Positions 52,103-60,781 of a stretch of 64,000 nt of DNA are shown here, one piece after another. The position numbers and the translations under genes are program-made. The stretch is from Bacteroidia bacterium (GTDB lineage Bacteria > Bacteroidota > Bacteroidia > J057): assembly GCA_041391665.1 (NCBI GenBank), contig JAWKNO010000003.1, positions 434,001-498,000 on the forward strand. The letters are read 5' to 3'. The notes under the pieces are model-generated. The model was not told the origin of the DNA. It saw nothing but the letters and a program-made list of their open reading frames with translations, and did not search any database. How positions within the stretch are numbered: position 1 is the first letter of the stretch; every line of letters starts with the position of its first letter.

Positions 52103-52229
52103 TTCCACCGACAAAATTTATGCTTATTCCGTTGAATAGTTTTTTTCAAGAATTTCCTTGATTAAATTTGTTTTTATCGCAAGTCAAACTTGGGCTGGCA
52201 GGTATATAAAACCTAACCAACAGGTAATT

Positions 52230-52445
52230 ATGAAAGAAATAACCTTAAAAATTCCCGACAAAGAGTATAAGTTTTTTATCAAGCTCATCAAAAGCCTGGG
52301 GTTTGTAACCATCGAAAAAGCCGATGAAGGAGATTCAAAAGAAGCCATTACCCAAAACCTGATCAGCGGTTTTGAAGAAATGAAGTTATTCAGGGAAGGC
52401 AAAATCCAAGGCACGCCGCTTAAAGATTTTTTGAATGAACTTTGA
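52230..52445 (+). CDS. Probable antitoxin of a RelE/ParE-type pair
   Basis: 71 residues from ATG 52230; the open frame upstream is not conserved-looking. It starts MKEITLKIPDKEYKFFIKLI, then KSLGFVTIEKADEG, and ends in a helical tail (EMKLFREGKIQGTPLKDFLN), the usual size and shape of the short antitoxins in this phylum that precede ParE/RelE toxins. It overlaps the toxin start by 11 bp. The toxin-binding part is likely the C-terminal helix. It has no clear ribbon-helix-helix, so DNA binding is uncertain. Confidence 0.75.
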   Translation: MKEITLKIPDKEYKFFIKLIKSLGFVTIEKADEGDSKEAITQNLISGFEEMKLFREGKIQGTPLKDFLNEL

Positions 52446-52761
52446 AGTAATTCTTTCAGAAAATTTTATCCGGGAAGCAAAGCGGCTTATCAAGAAATAT
52501 CCCTCGCTTAAATCTGAACTGAAAGTTTTAGGCGAAGAACTTTCCCAAAACCCTCTGCAAGGAACTCCACTTGGCAATGATGTTTACAAAATTCGCATGG
52601 CTATCGCGTCAAAAGGCAAAGGAAAATCCGGAGGAGCCAGAGTGATTTCTTTTGTAAAGATCATCCAAACAACCGTTGTGCTCATCTCCATCTATAATAA
52701 AGGTGAAAAAGAAACGATTTCAGATCAGGAGATCCAGCTTCTGCTGAAAAACTACCTTTAA
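52435..52761 (+). CDS. RelE/ParE-superfamily toxin
   Basis: 108 residues. The RelE/ParE fold is suggested by VILSENFIREAKRLIKKYPS (helix pair) and the strands NDVYKIRMAIASKGKGKSGG and ARVISFVKIIQTTVVLISIY, with basic residues in the place of the active site (KGKGKSGGAR). It ends IYNKGEKETISDQEIQLLL, as in toxins of this group. Whether it cuts mRNA or acts on gyrase cannot be told. It lies 11 bp inside the antitoxin gene. Downstream at 52796 is the second copy of the regulator's end. Confidence 0.8.
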   Translation: MNFEVILSENFIREAKRLIKKYPSLKSELKVLGEELSQNPLQGTPLGNDVYKIRMAIASKGKGKSGGARVISFVKIIQTTVVLISIYNKGEKETISDQEIQLLLKNYL

Positions 52762-52795
52762 ATAAGAAGGTCTGTATTAAGGCTCGAAGTGCAAC

Positions 52796-52867
52796 ACCGC
52801 AGCACGGGTCAAATTTGCAATTTCCAACAATCTGATAGGATTCTGAGAGGGCTTTTTGCTGAAGACT
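52796..52867. repeat. Direct repeat, copy B (degraded regulator 3' end)
   Basis: 72 bp aligned to 52031-52102. It no longer has an intact gene upstream; the frame corresponding to the regulator's last codons is still readable but altered. Two small hairpins follow (CGCC/GGCG at 52868-52878 and ATCCC/GGGAT at 52882-52894). Confidence 0.85.
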
Positions 52868-52949
52868 CGCCGCAGGCGAAAATCCCGAAGGGATGAGGCG
52901 GGTGATCGTGCTGAGCTATCGGGAACAGTACACAGCACACCTGCCGCGG

Positions 52950-54116
52950 TCATTCCTGCTCCAGCGCTGCCCGGAGCCCCTGCACGCCTGTGACAACGCC
53001 CCCGCCTGATACCGGGTAACTCCGCTCCAGCGGATAGACGATGAAATGCCGCCGGGTTTTCAGGTCGGCACTGGCAATATGAAATCCTTTGGATGGCGAA
53101 GGGGCTGAGCTGTGTTTGACTTCGATCAATGTTTCTGGCATACCGCCCCGGGTAATCACGATATCAGCCTCCGCACCGTCGGCAGTACGGTAAAAGAACA
53201 CATCGCTTCCGGCTGGCAGGGTAGCCATGACCTCCTGCAATACATATCCCTCCCATGAAGTGCCCAGTACCGGGTGCCGCAGCAGGGCATCATAGGCCGG
53301 GAGATCCAGCAGGCCATGCAGAATCCCTGAGTCGCGGATATACACCTTAGGAGACTTGACGAGACGTTTGCCGATGTTGGCGTGGTAGGGCATCAAGCGG
53401 CGTATCAGGTAAGCGGCCTCCAGAAAATCGAGGTAACGCCGCACGCTCGTAGCGCTGATCCCCAGCGAAGCAGCTAGCTGGCTGATATTGAGCATCTGAC
53501 CGTGGAGATGCGCCAGCATGGTCCAAAGCCGCCGGATGAGCATCGGGTCGGCCCGAAGGCCCAGCATGGGCAGATCGCGCTCCAGATAGGTCTGGATAAA
53601 GTTCTGCCGCCACTGCATGCTGCGCCGCTGGTCCGGTGCCAGAAATGCCTCAGGAAATCCGCCCCGCAGCCAGTGCTGGCGCTGGTCGGTGCCGGGCCCT
53701 GTTTCTGCCAGCGTCAGTGGTTTTAACTCATAATACGCGATCCGCCCGGCCAGCGACTCAGAGGCATCCCGGATCAGATCGGGCGAGGCAGAGCCCAGCA
53801 GGATAAACCTGCCCGGCTGACGGTGCCGGTCTATCAGTCCCCGCAGGACTGGAAACAGATGGGGTACCCGCTGCACCTCGTCTATGATGAGGGTTTTGTC
53901 GCGGTGCTGCTCAAGAAACAGCGTAGGCTCCTGGAGAAGGGCAAGATCCTGCGGCAGCTCCAGGTCTATATACAGCGCTGGGCGGTCCAGATGGTCCGCC
54001 AGATGAAGGGCAAGCGATGTCTTTCCGACCTGGCGTGGCCCTACAATCGCTACTGCAGGGAAATATGCGCACAGATCAAGGATTTCTTGCTCGGCAATTC
54101 GGGAAAGATAATTCAT
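52950..54116 (-). CDS. AAA ATPase with DUF4143 domain, GC-rich
   Basis: 388 residues. Walker A is AIVGPRQVGKTSLALHLA, Walker B is KTLIIDEVQRVPHLFPVL, and sensor 1 is RFILLGSASPDLI. A winged-helix-like part (NISQLAASLGISATSVRRYL) is followed by the DUF4143 C-terminal nuclease-like part with GTSWEGYVLQEVM, FFYRTADGAEADIVI and IEVKHSSAP, which is the PD-(D/E)XK-like ExK pattern. The family is common in accessory regions and its function is not settled. Its base composition is much richer in G+C than the genes around it, which suggests recent transfer. A 12-bp inverted repeat overlaps its start codon. Confidence 0.92.
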   Translation of the reverse strand: MNYLSRIAEQEILDLCAYFPAVAIVGPRQVGKTSLALHLADHLDRPALYIDLELPQDLALLQEPTLFLEQHRDKTLIIDEVQRVPHLFPVLRGLIDRHRQPGRFILLGSASPDLIRDASESLAGRIAYYELKPLTLAETGPGTDQRQHWLRGGFPEAFLAPDQRRSMQWRQNFIQTYLERDLPMLGLRADPMLIRRLWTMLAHLHGQMLNISQLAASLGISATSVRRYLDFLEAAYLIRRLMPYHANIGKRLVKSPKVYIRDSGILHGLLDLPAYDALLRHPVLGTSWEGYVLQEVMATLPAGSDVFFYRTADGAEADIVITRGGMPETLIEVKHSSAPSPSKGFHIASADLKTRRHFIVYPLERSYPVSGGGVVTGVQGLRAALEQE

Positions 54117-54163
54117 TTAACCCCGTTAATTAATTTTTTTTTGGTGGATTTACGGGGTTAAAT
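54115..54163. promoter_or_regulatory. 12-bp inverted repeat at the start of the AAA/DUF4143 gene
   Basis: ATTTAACCCCGT (54115-54126) and ACGGGGTTAAAT (54152-54163) are perfect complements with a 25-bp AT-rich spacer. The left arm overlaps the start codon of the minus-strand ATPase gene, whose promoter would have to be here. It could be an operator or an mRNA hairpin that hides the start. Confidence 0.5.
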
Positions 54164-54307
54164 GTGCAAAAAATACGCGAGACTGGCAAATACTTAGCCC
54201 GGATTTTGGTTTGCGCCCGGTTGCAAGACTGGTTCGGGCTTCTTTACACGTTACATTTGTTTTGTACATTGTAATGCAACCTCATGGATATACTGTTTGA
54301 AATCAAT

Positions 54308-54564
54308 AACCGCCGTGTCTCAACAACCTCAAACCTGTTTCAAGGGAAACTTTTTTCCTGAATCAGTTACGCTACAAACATCAGGTTAGCTACCCCAACA
54401 CCGGAGACTTTCTCGTCAACGATCAGTATATATTTGAAGTAGGAGGAAGAGGAAAAGACAGTCGTCAAATCAAAGATGTCCAAAATGCTTTTATTGCCGC
54501 AGATGAAATTGAAACAGGAATCGGTAATAAAATTCCCTTATGGTTGTTTGGATTTTTTTATTAA
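54308..54564 (+). pseudogene. C-terminal remnant of another AAA/DUF4143 ATPase
   Basis: The plus strand frame before TAA 54564 reads SRETFFLNQLRYKHQVSYP, then GDFLVNDQYIFEVGGRGKDS and ends DEIETGIGNKIPLWLFGFFY. This is the usual C-terminal end of a different, Bacteroidota-type DUF4143 ATPase. An in-frame stop lies at 54307-54309 and no start, Walker A or Walker B precedes it, so about the last 85 residues survive of an expected 390. The rest of 54165-54698 shows no gene. Confidence 0.8.
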
Positions 54565-54698
54565 AACTGAACGCCGCTACGTCCCCTCACTTTGCCAGAC
54601 TGGCCAGGTTTGGTTTAGCAGAAGACAAAAAAAATAAACCGATTGACCCAGGCATATTGTCAGATTCAGCGTAGCTATTACTATCTGACTTACTTTCT

Positions 54699-56345
54699 TC
54701 ATTTTACCCTGATTGTTTGCCCCTCCCTCGCGAGGTGATTCTCCCCGCTCCGTGTAAAAAATCCTGCCCGAAAAGATTCCGGAGAATCCTTCTTCGTTAC
54801 CTTATCCAGCAAATAATAATCCGCCCGGGCCTCTTCCTTCGTCAAAGTCAGCACAAAATATCCGTGATCTCGCAAATTGATATACTTCAGATGGGGATTT
54901 ATCGGCTGGCGACCGCCAGGGTATTTACGGTTTCGCCGGTAGTCCTTTCCCAGATTGCCCTCCAGCCACCTGACTCCGGCTCTTGCTGTACCGGTATATC
55001 TGACAACCCTGACAGAACGGGCAAATTCATCAAAATTGCCTGAAGATATGCTGGGCGTGGCAAACTCAACCGCCACTGCGCCCTCGCCTGTCTCGGAATT
55101 GTATTCAGGCGCATTTCCCGTCAGGGGAAAATTCCAGTCGTCCACCGGCACATCAAACACCATACTCACATGAAAGTCGCCCGTGAGTATGACCACATTG
55201 TCAATCTTTTCCTCCTGCAAAAACCGGGTGATTTTCAATCGCTCTGCCGGATAACCGTCCCAGATGTCCAACATCGCATTTTCGATTTTTTTACTCAGGT
55301 GGCTGGCATACAAAGGCGAAAATATCACCTGATTGCCCAATACCTTCCACCGCGCCTGAGAGCTTTCCAGATTTTTCAACAGCCAGTCCAGTTGTTCTGC
55401 CCCAAGAATAGAACGGTTGGAATCAGACAATTCGGCCCGGTCGATATCGTAAATCTGTGGGTCGCGCCCTTCCGTACGAGTGTCAACCATCAGCAGATCG
55501 GCCATTTTCCCATAACTGATTTTCCGGTAAACTTTCTGTCCGGGATAATCGCGAATAGGCATCCACTCAAAATATGCCTGCTTGGCATTTTGAAGGCGCG
55601 TTGCCCATTCTCCGTCCCTTTCCGGATTGTGCCCCGGTGCGCCGTTTTTATTGGAGTTATTGCTTGACTCATGATCATCCCAGACTGTGATAAACGGAAG
55701 TACCCGATGCGCTTCCTGAAGATCAGGATCACTTCGGTACTGCGCATACCGCTGGCGGTAATCGCTCAGGGTGATGATCTCCTTTTGTGGCTCGTGGATA
55801 CGCTCTTTGGGCCAGCGGGGGTCGCGTTTTGATGCAAAAGACTCGTAGATATAATCGCCCAGATGAATCACTGCGTTGAGGTCTTTTCTCTCTGCAATAT
55901 GGCGGTAAGCAGTAAAATAGCCGTGCTGGTAATTGTTGCAGGAAACCACTGCAAATTTCAGTTGATCAGTATCTGTCTCGGGGGTCGTATAGGTAATACC
56001 TGTAGGGGAAAATTGACCGGAGGCAGAAAAACGATAAAAATACCGGGTATCGGGTTTTAACCCCAATACATCCACTTTTGCGGTAAAATCTTTTTCATTC
56101 GAAGTTTCCAGGTCGCCAGTCCCGACCACCAATCTAAAACTGCTGTCTGATGCCATTTCCCAGGTTAGCGTCACCTGAGATTCCCAATCATCTGCTTCAA
56201 CTTTTGTCCAGATAACTACCCGGTCAGACAACGGATCACCGGAAGCCACCCCATATGGAAAAACATTCGCCCCCAAAACATTCATACTCCAGCCTGCTGC
56301 TGCCAGAAAAAGAGAGAATATATAAAAGGATTTTGTACTTATCAT
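54699..56345 (-). CDS. phoD: PhoD-family alkaline phosphatase
   Basis: 548 residues. A signal peptide ends near SMNVLGAN (about 26). The PhoD N-terminal fibronectin-like domain is seen at FPYGVASGDPLSDRVVIWTKV, and the metallophosphatase core from LKFAVVSCNNYQHGYF, VIHLGDYIYES, ITVWDDHESSNNSNK, WKVLGNQVIFSPLY and VILTGDFHVSMVF. The Asp and His metal ligands are all present. PhoD enzymes are exported, often by Tat, but here no twin-Arg is in the signal, so Sec export is likely. It hydrolyses phosphodiesters and monoesters outside the cytoplasm. It is divergent from ettA. Confidence 0.95.
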   Translation of the reverse strand: MISTKSFYIFSLFLAAAGWSMNVLGANVFPYGVASGDPLSDRVVIWTKVEADDWESQVTLTWEMASDSSFRLVVGTGDLETSNEKDFTAKVDVLGLKPDTRYFYRFSASGQFSPTGITYTTPETDTDQLKFAVVSCNNYQHGYFTAYRHIAERKDLNAVIHLGDYIYESFASKRDPRWPKERIHEPQKEIITLSDYRQRYAQYRSDPDLQEAHRVLPFITVWDDHESSNNSNKNGAPGHNPERDGEWATRLQNAKQAYFEWMPIRDYPGQKVYRKISYGKMADLLMVDTRTEGRDPQIYDIDRAELSDSNRSILGAEQLDWLLKNLESSQARWKVLGNQVIFSPLYASHLSKKIENAMLDIWDGYPAERLKITRFLQEEKIDNVVILTGDFHVSMVFDVPVDDWNFPLTGNAPEYNSETGEGAVAVEFATPSISSGNFDEFARSVRVVRYTGTARAGVRWLEGNLGKDYRRNRKYPGGRQPINPHLKYINLRDHGYFVLTLTKEEARADYYLLDKVTKKDSPESFRAGFFTRSGENHLAREGQTIRVK

Positions 56346-56464
56346 TCCGTCGCTGTTTGTGCAAGATCAATTGGGAAAATAAACAGGATGTTAAAATACA
56401 ATCTTCCTCCGTAATTTTCTGAAATCTGTGGCGAAGATCATTCCTCTTGCCTATATTCGCCCCC

Positions 56465-58135
56465 ATGTCAGACAACAAGATCATTTTCTCGATGCAGGGC
56501 GTAAGCAAGATTTACCCGCCCTCCAAACAAGTGCTAAAAAATATATGGCTCTCCTTTTTCTACGGAGCTAAAATCGGTGTATTGGGGCTCAATGGTTCAG
56601 GGAAATCCAGCTTACTGAAAATCATTGCAGGCCTGGATACCGACTACCAGGGAACCATCACCTTTGACAAGGAATATAAAATCGGCTACCTCGCCCAGGA
56701 ACCCCAGCTTGACGAAACCAAAACCGTGAAGGAAGTCGTTCAGGAAGGTGTTCAGCATATCGTCGATGTGGTCAATGCCTATGAAGCGATATCTATGAAG
56801 CTGGGAGAACCGATGGACGACGATGAAATGATGAAGGTCATCGAAGAACAAGGCGAACTCCTCGAACAAATGGATCATCTTGACGCATGGGACCTCGACC
56901 ATACGCTCGAACTGGCCATGGAATCGCTGCGCTGTCCGCCCGATGACGCAAAAGTATCTGTACTCTCAGGCGGAGAGCGCCGTCGCGTGGCCCTTTGCCG
57001 GCTGCTCCTGAGCAAACCCGACATCCTCCTGCTCGACGAACCTACCAACCACCTCGACGCGGAAAGTGTACACTGGCTCGAACAGTTTCTCAAATCCTTC
57101 CCGGGTACCGTCATCGCCGTTACCCACGACCGGTATTTCCTAGACAACGTCGCCGGGTGGATACTCGAACTCGACCGCGGCGAAGGCATACCATGGAAAG
57201 GAAATTACAGCTCATGGCTCGAACAAAAAGCCGAGCGCCTCGCCAAGGAAGAAAAATCAGAATCCAAACGCCAGAAAACCCTGCGCCGCGAACTGGAATG
57301 GTCACGAATGGCTCCCAAAGCGCGTCAGGCTAAAGGCAAAGCCCGTCTCAACGCCTACGAAGAGATGAACAATGCCGAAATCAAAGAAAAAGAAGCAAAA
57401 CTGGAACTCTTTATTCCGCCCGGACAACGTCTCGGAAATAATGTCATCGATATTAAAAACCTCCGTAAGTCGTACGACAACCGGGTACTGATTGACGATC
57501 TCAACCTCTCGATCCCCCGCAATGCGATTGTCGGAATCATCGGCCCCAATGGGGTAGGTAAATCTACCCTATTCCGCATGATCATGGGAGAAGAACAACC
57601 CGACAGTGGAACGATTGAAACCGGAAGTACGGTACAACTGGTATATGTGGATCAATCCCACAAGGACCTCCTTCCCGAAAAAACGATATACGAAGTCGTG
57701 AGTGGCGGCACTGAGTTTCTTCAGGTAGGCGGCAGTACGCTCAATGTACGTGCTTACCTCGGCAAGTTTAACTTTGTGGGTGCTGACCAGCAAAAAAAGG
57801 TAGGCGTACTTTCAGGAGGAGAAAGAAACCGGCTGCATCTGGCCATCACGCTTAAGTCAGGCGGAAACGTTCTCCTGCTCGACGAGCCCACTAACGATAT
57901 CGACGTGAATACCCTGCGGGCGCTGGAAGAAGCCATTGAAAACTTTGCAGGCTGTGTGTTATTGATCTCTCACGACCGGTGGTTTATCGACCGGTTGGCA
58001 ACACATATTCTTTCCTATGAAGACGATGGCGAAGTGATATTTTTTGAGGGCAATTTCAGCGACTTCGAAGCAAATAAAAAAGCACGGCTTGGAGATATTA
58101 CGCCTAAAAGACCGAGGTTTAAGAGTCTGTTGTGA
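56465..58135 (+). CDS. ettA: ABC-F protein EttA (energy-dependent translational throttle)
   Basis: 557 residues from ATG 56465; an in-frame ATG at 56447 is less likely. Two ABC domains are present: Walker A GLNGSGKSSLLKI and GPNGVGKSTLFRM, signatures VLSGGERRRVA and VLSGGERNRLH, and Walker B LLLDEPTNHLDAES and LLLDEPTNDIDVNT. The arm insert lies in the first domain and the linker (EEKSESKRQKTLRRELEW) is between the domains. The EttA length and motifs match E. coli EttA, which gates the ribosomal E-site by ATP/ADP ratio. There are no membrane segments. A -7-like TATATTCG lies just upstream at 56452-56459. Confidence 0.95.
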   Translation: MSDNKIIFSMQGVSKIYPPSKQVLKNIWLSFFYGAKIGVLGLNGSGKSSLLKIIAGLDTDYQGTITFDKEYKIGYLAQEPQLDETKTVKEVVQEGVQHIVDVVNAYEAISMKLGEPMDDDEMMKVIEEQGELLEQMDHLDAWDLDHTLELAMESLRCPPDDAKVSVLSGGERRRVALCRLLLSKPDILLLDEPTNHLDAESVHWLEQFLKSFPGTVIAVTHDRYFLDNVAGWILELDRGEGIPWKGNYSSWLEQKAERLAKEEKSESKRQKTLRRELEWSRMAPKARQAKGKARLNAYEEMNNAEIKEKEAKLELFIPPGQRLGNNVIDIKNLRKSYDNRVLIDDLNLSIPRNAIVGIIGPNGVGKSTLFRMIMGEEQPDSGTIETGSTVQLVYVDQSHKDLLPEKTIYEVVSGGTEFLQVGGSTLNVRAYLGKFNFVGADQQKKVGVLSGGERNRLHLAITLKSGGNVLLLDEPTNDIDVNTLRALEEAIENFAGCVLLISHDRWFIDRLATHILSYEDDGEVIFFEGNFSDFEANKKARLGDITPKRPRFKSLL

Positions 58136-58145
58136 TTTGAATTCG

Positions 58146-58667
58146 ATGCTGATGAAGCAGAATTATCATAAGTTTATACTTGGTAAAGAATCTCCACTGG
58201 GTTTTACATTATTTGGAGTTGTGATTGCTTTGGCAGGAGGCAGATTAGCTTTATTTGACGGCTTTTGGGGGGGATTTATTCCACTATTAGTTGGCCTGAC
58301 AATAACGTTTTCCATCACAGGGATAATACTGGATACAGAACGTAAACGAATCAAGGAATATACCTCAATATGGTTTATGAAATTTGGCAAATGGTATTCC
58401 CTCGATAGTTATCCTGATATCCTTGTTTTGAGAAGAAATCGAAGCAATGGAATGAATATGTATGGAACCGGAAGCACTATAATGACAACCTCTACGGTAA
58501 TATTTGAAGTATCTTTTGCCAGCCCCAATCATCTTGAACTTTTCCTTATAGCCAGGAAATATAATGAGCATGAAGCGTATCGCCTTGCAAGAGAATTAGA
58601 AAAAGAAACGGGTCATGAACTGGTTCGGTACAATCCGGGAAAACAGCAGCCACGCATGAAGTTATAG
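58146..58667 (+). CDS. Hypothetical two-helix membrane protein
   Basis: About 173 residues from ATG 58146 (ATG 58152 also possible); the longer frame to 58044 overlaps ettA and is not needed. Two membrane helices lie at about 16-36 (LGFTLFGVVIALAGG) and 43-63 (GFIPLLVGLTITFSITGIIL). The 110-residue soluble C-part has a strand-rich start (KFGKWYSLDSYPDILVL) and a helical, acidic end. No family is recognised, although the layout resembles bacterial PH-like membrane proteins. It starts 10 bp after ettA and may share its transcript. Confidence 0.65.
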   Translation: MLMKQNYHKFILGKESPLGFTLFGVVIALAGGRLALFDGFWGGFIPLLVGLTITFSITGIILDTERKRIKEYTSIWFMKFGKWYSLDSYPDILVLRRNRSNGMNMYGTGSTIMTTSTVIFEVSFASPNHLELFLIARKYNEHEAYRLARELEKETGHELVRYNPGKQQPRMKL

Positions 58668-58762
58668 TGTGTTAAGTATAAATATACTCTCAGACTATTT
58701 GCAGAAACCTTATATCTTGCAACAGATACTGTTTTTTGGAACTATTAACCTACTCCTCAAAA

Positions 58763-59569
58763 ATGAAAATTTACCTGTTTACAATTCCCGTCCTTTTCCT
58801 CCTGATTTTCGCTGGATGTGAAAAGAATAATAGCGGTCAGGCCAGTAGCCATGCGGCAGCTTCCCGCGAGTTTTATCAGCTTAAAATCTATTCTTTTGAC
58901 ACGGATATTCAGGAAGAAGCGGCTGACCATTATTTCGAACATGCATATCTCCCCGCCCTGAAAAAACAGGGAATAGGAAAAACCGGCGTATTCAGAGCAA
59001 GACTGGATGAAAAAGATACGCTGAGAAAAATATATGTTCTGATTCCCTTTTCCTCAATGGACCAGTTTGCATCTCTCGAAGAAAACCTCCTCAAAGACGA
59101 AACATATCTGGCAGCAGGAGAAGATTTCATCAATGCATCACCTGAAAATGCACCTTACAAAAGAATCGAGTCTGTGCTGATGAAAGCCTTTCCGGATATG
59201 CCGGCCATGGATGTTCCCAAACTGGATGGCCCGAGAGTGGACCGTGTATATGAATTGCGTAGTTATGAGTCTGCAACCGAAGCCAAATACCGCAACAAAG
59301 TAGATATGTTTAATGCCGGAGGCGAAATCAAACTGTTTGACCGGCTGAACTTTAACGCAGTATTTTATGCCGAAGTGCTGTCAGGCGCGCATATGCCCAA
59401 CCTCATGTATATGACCACATTCAATGATCAGGTGACGAGGGATTCGCTTTGGAAAGAATTTTTTGCCTCTCCGGAATGGACAGAACTGAAAGCCATAGAG
59501 AAATACAAGAACAATGTGTCGCACGCGGATATCATGTTTATGTACCCGACGGAGTATTCGGATTATTAA
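58763..59569 (+). CDS. NIPSNAP-family lipoprotein
   Basis: 268 residues from ATG 58763, which gives a lipoprotein signal with lipobox LLIFAGC. Two NIPSNAP-type ferredoxin-like domains follow (REFYQLKIYSFDTDIQEEAA and VDRVYELRSYESATEAKYRN, each with a matching second half). The family is widespread in Bacteroidota as exported proteins and is of unknown function. A TATATCTTGC stretch upstream near 58710 could be part of the promoter. The LamG gene starts 15 bp downstream. Confidence 0.88.
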   Translation: MKIYLFTIPVLFLLIFAGCEKNNSGQASSHAAASREFYQLKIYSFDTDIQEEAADHYFEHAYLPALKKQGIGKTGVFRARLDEKDTLRKIYVLIPFSSMDQFASLEENLLKDETYLAAGEDFINASPENAPYKRIESVLMKAFPDMPAMDVPKLDGPRVDRVYELRSYESATEAKYRNKVDMFNAGGEIKLFDRLNFNAVFYAEVLSGAHMPNLMYMTTFNDQVTRDSLWKEFFASPEWTELKAIEKYKNNVSHADIMFMYPTEYSDY

Positions 59570-59584
59570 AAATTTACAGAATTC

Positions 59585-60424
59585 ATGGCTCTTTTTCGAG
59601 TGGCAATTTTATTATTTTTTTTATGCGTCTCGCCAGTATTTGCCCAACAGATTCTCGTAACCAAAGGCCTGATCGCTTTTTGGGACTTTAAAGAAGAAGC
59701 TGGTCAGGCCCGCATAGCCCAGGGTAAGGGCACATTTCCCCTGACCGAGCAAAATGGCACAATTCCCCGCATTCCTGAAGGGCCCTTGTCTGGTTATTCT
59801 GCCCGGTTTGGCAATAAAGCATTTCTTTCTTTACCCAATGAAGCAACCGGTGAACTAAACCTATTCGGAAAAAAGCAAGGCGTAACCGTCATAGCCTGGG
59901 TAAAATGGACAGGAGAGCAAACAGGTTTTGTGGGAGGAATGTGGAATGAATATCTCGACGGAGGAAAAAGGCAGTACGGCCTGTTTGTCTCATTGCCCTA
60001 TTACAACGGTAAAAATCAGGTTTGCGGGCATATTTCCCAAACAGGTAAACCAACCCCACCCTTCCCTTATTCGATCGATTATTCTGCAAGTAAACAGGAA
60101 GTAACGCCCAATGAATGGGTCTGCGTGGCTTTTACCTACAATGGCAAATACATCAAGTCTTATGTAAATGGCGTATTCGAAGCCCGGGAGCCCGAGTTGA
60201 TCGATCATACCAAAGGGTTTGAAGGTTACCCCGAAGGTTTGACACAGATCAAAAATCCCTATCATTTCCCCGCCGGAATGGGCAATAATGGTTCAGATTT
60301 TACTGTGGGCGCTGTCTTGCTCAAATCAGGCATGGGCAATTTTTTCAAAGGGCAGATCGGCGGGTTGGCGGTGTTTGACAGGGCGTTGAAGGAAAAAGAA
60401 ATTCAAGCTTTGGTAGGGGAGTAA
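59585..60424 (+). CDS. Exported LamG-like (concanavalin-fold) protein
   Basis: 279 residues with a signal peptide ending VSPVFAQ (about 21). The body is a jelly-roll of the LamG/laminin-G-like type: KGLIAFWDFKEEAG, TVIAWVKWTGEQTGFVGGMW, WVCVAFTYNGKYIKSYVNG, and GQIGGLAVFDRALKEKEIQAL, the last being the classic end of these domains. Such proteins bind or hydrolyse polysaccharides or act as surface recognition modules. There is no catalytic domain. It is 15 bp after the NIPSNAP gene and probably in one operon with it. Confidence 0.88.
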   Translation: MALFRVAILLFFLCVSPVFAQQILVTKGLIAFWDFKEEAGQARIAQGKGTFPLTEQNGTIPRIPEGPLSGYSARFGNKAFLSLPNEATGELNLFGKKQGVTVIAWVKWTGEQTGFVGGMWNEYLDGGKRQYGLFVSLPYYNGKNQVCGHISQTGKPTPPFPYSIDYSASKQEVTPNEWVCVAFTYNGKYIKSYVNGVFEAREPELIDHTKGFEGYPEGLTQIKNPYHFPAGMGNNGSDFTVGAVLLKSGMGNFFKGQIGGLAVFDRALKEKEIQALVGE

Positions 60425-60448
60425 GGCAGATTAGAGCAGAGAAGCTAT

Positions 60449-60781
60449 TCAATCCTCTAATAACGCTTCAACCTCTGACTTTAGATGTGGTAAGTCCTGA
60501 TGAACATGTTCAAAAATGGTGCGACGAGAAACTGCATCATATTGATGAATCAGTGTATTGCGGAAATTAATTGCCCAGTCTGAATGGGAAAGTACTACGC
60601 CCATTTTTTGAAGCTTATTGAGCGCTTCACCTATAATCCCCAGTTCTCTTTCAAGGGCAAATGCAGCGGTAATATTGGTTTCCAAATCTTACAAAGAGTG
60701 TATGCCCGAAAGGTGGAAATCAAAAACCCGCTGAATAGAAAGCAGAATATCAAACAGATATTTCTTCGTACTTTTTGCCAT
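60449..60781 (-). pseudogene. hepT: hepT toxin gene with an in-frame stop codon
   Basis: From ATG 60781 the frame reads MAKSTKKYLFDILLSIQRVF, FHLSGIHSL, a TAA stop at codon 31 (60689-60691), then DLETNITAAFALERELGIIG, and further to a stop at 60449. Read through, this is a normal 110-residue HepT: the HEPN RNase motif is intact as RNTLIHQYDA (RxxxxHxY). The stop splits the toxin and leaves only a possible TTG-initiated 78-residue piece. The gene overlaps mntA by 32 bp, the standard layout of MntA-HepT pairs. This is either an inactivating mutation or a sequencing error. Confidence 0.8.
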
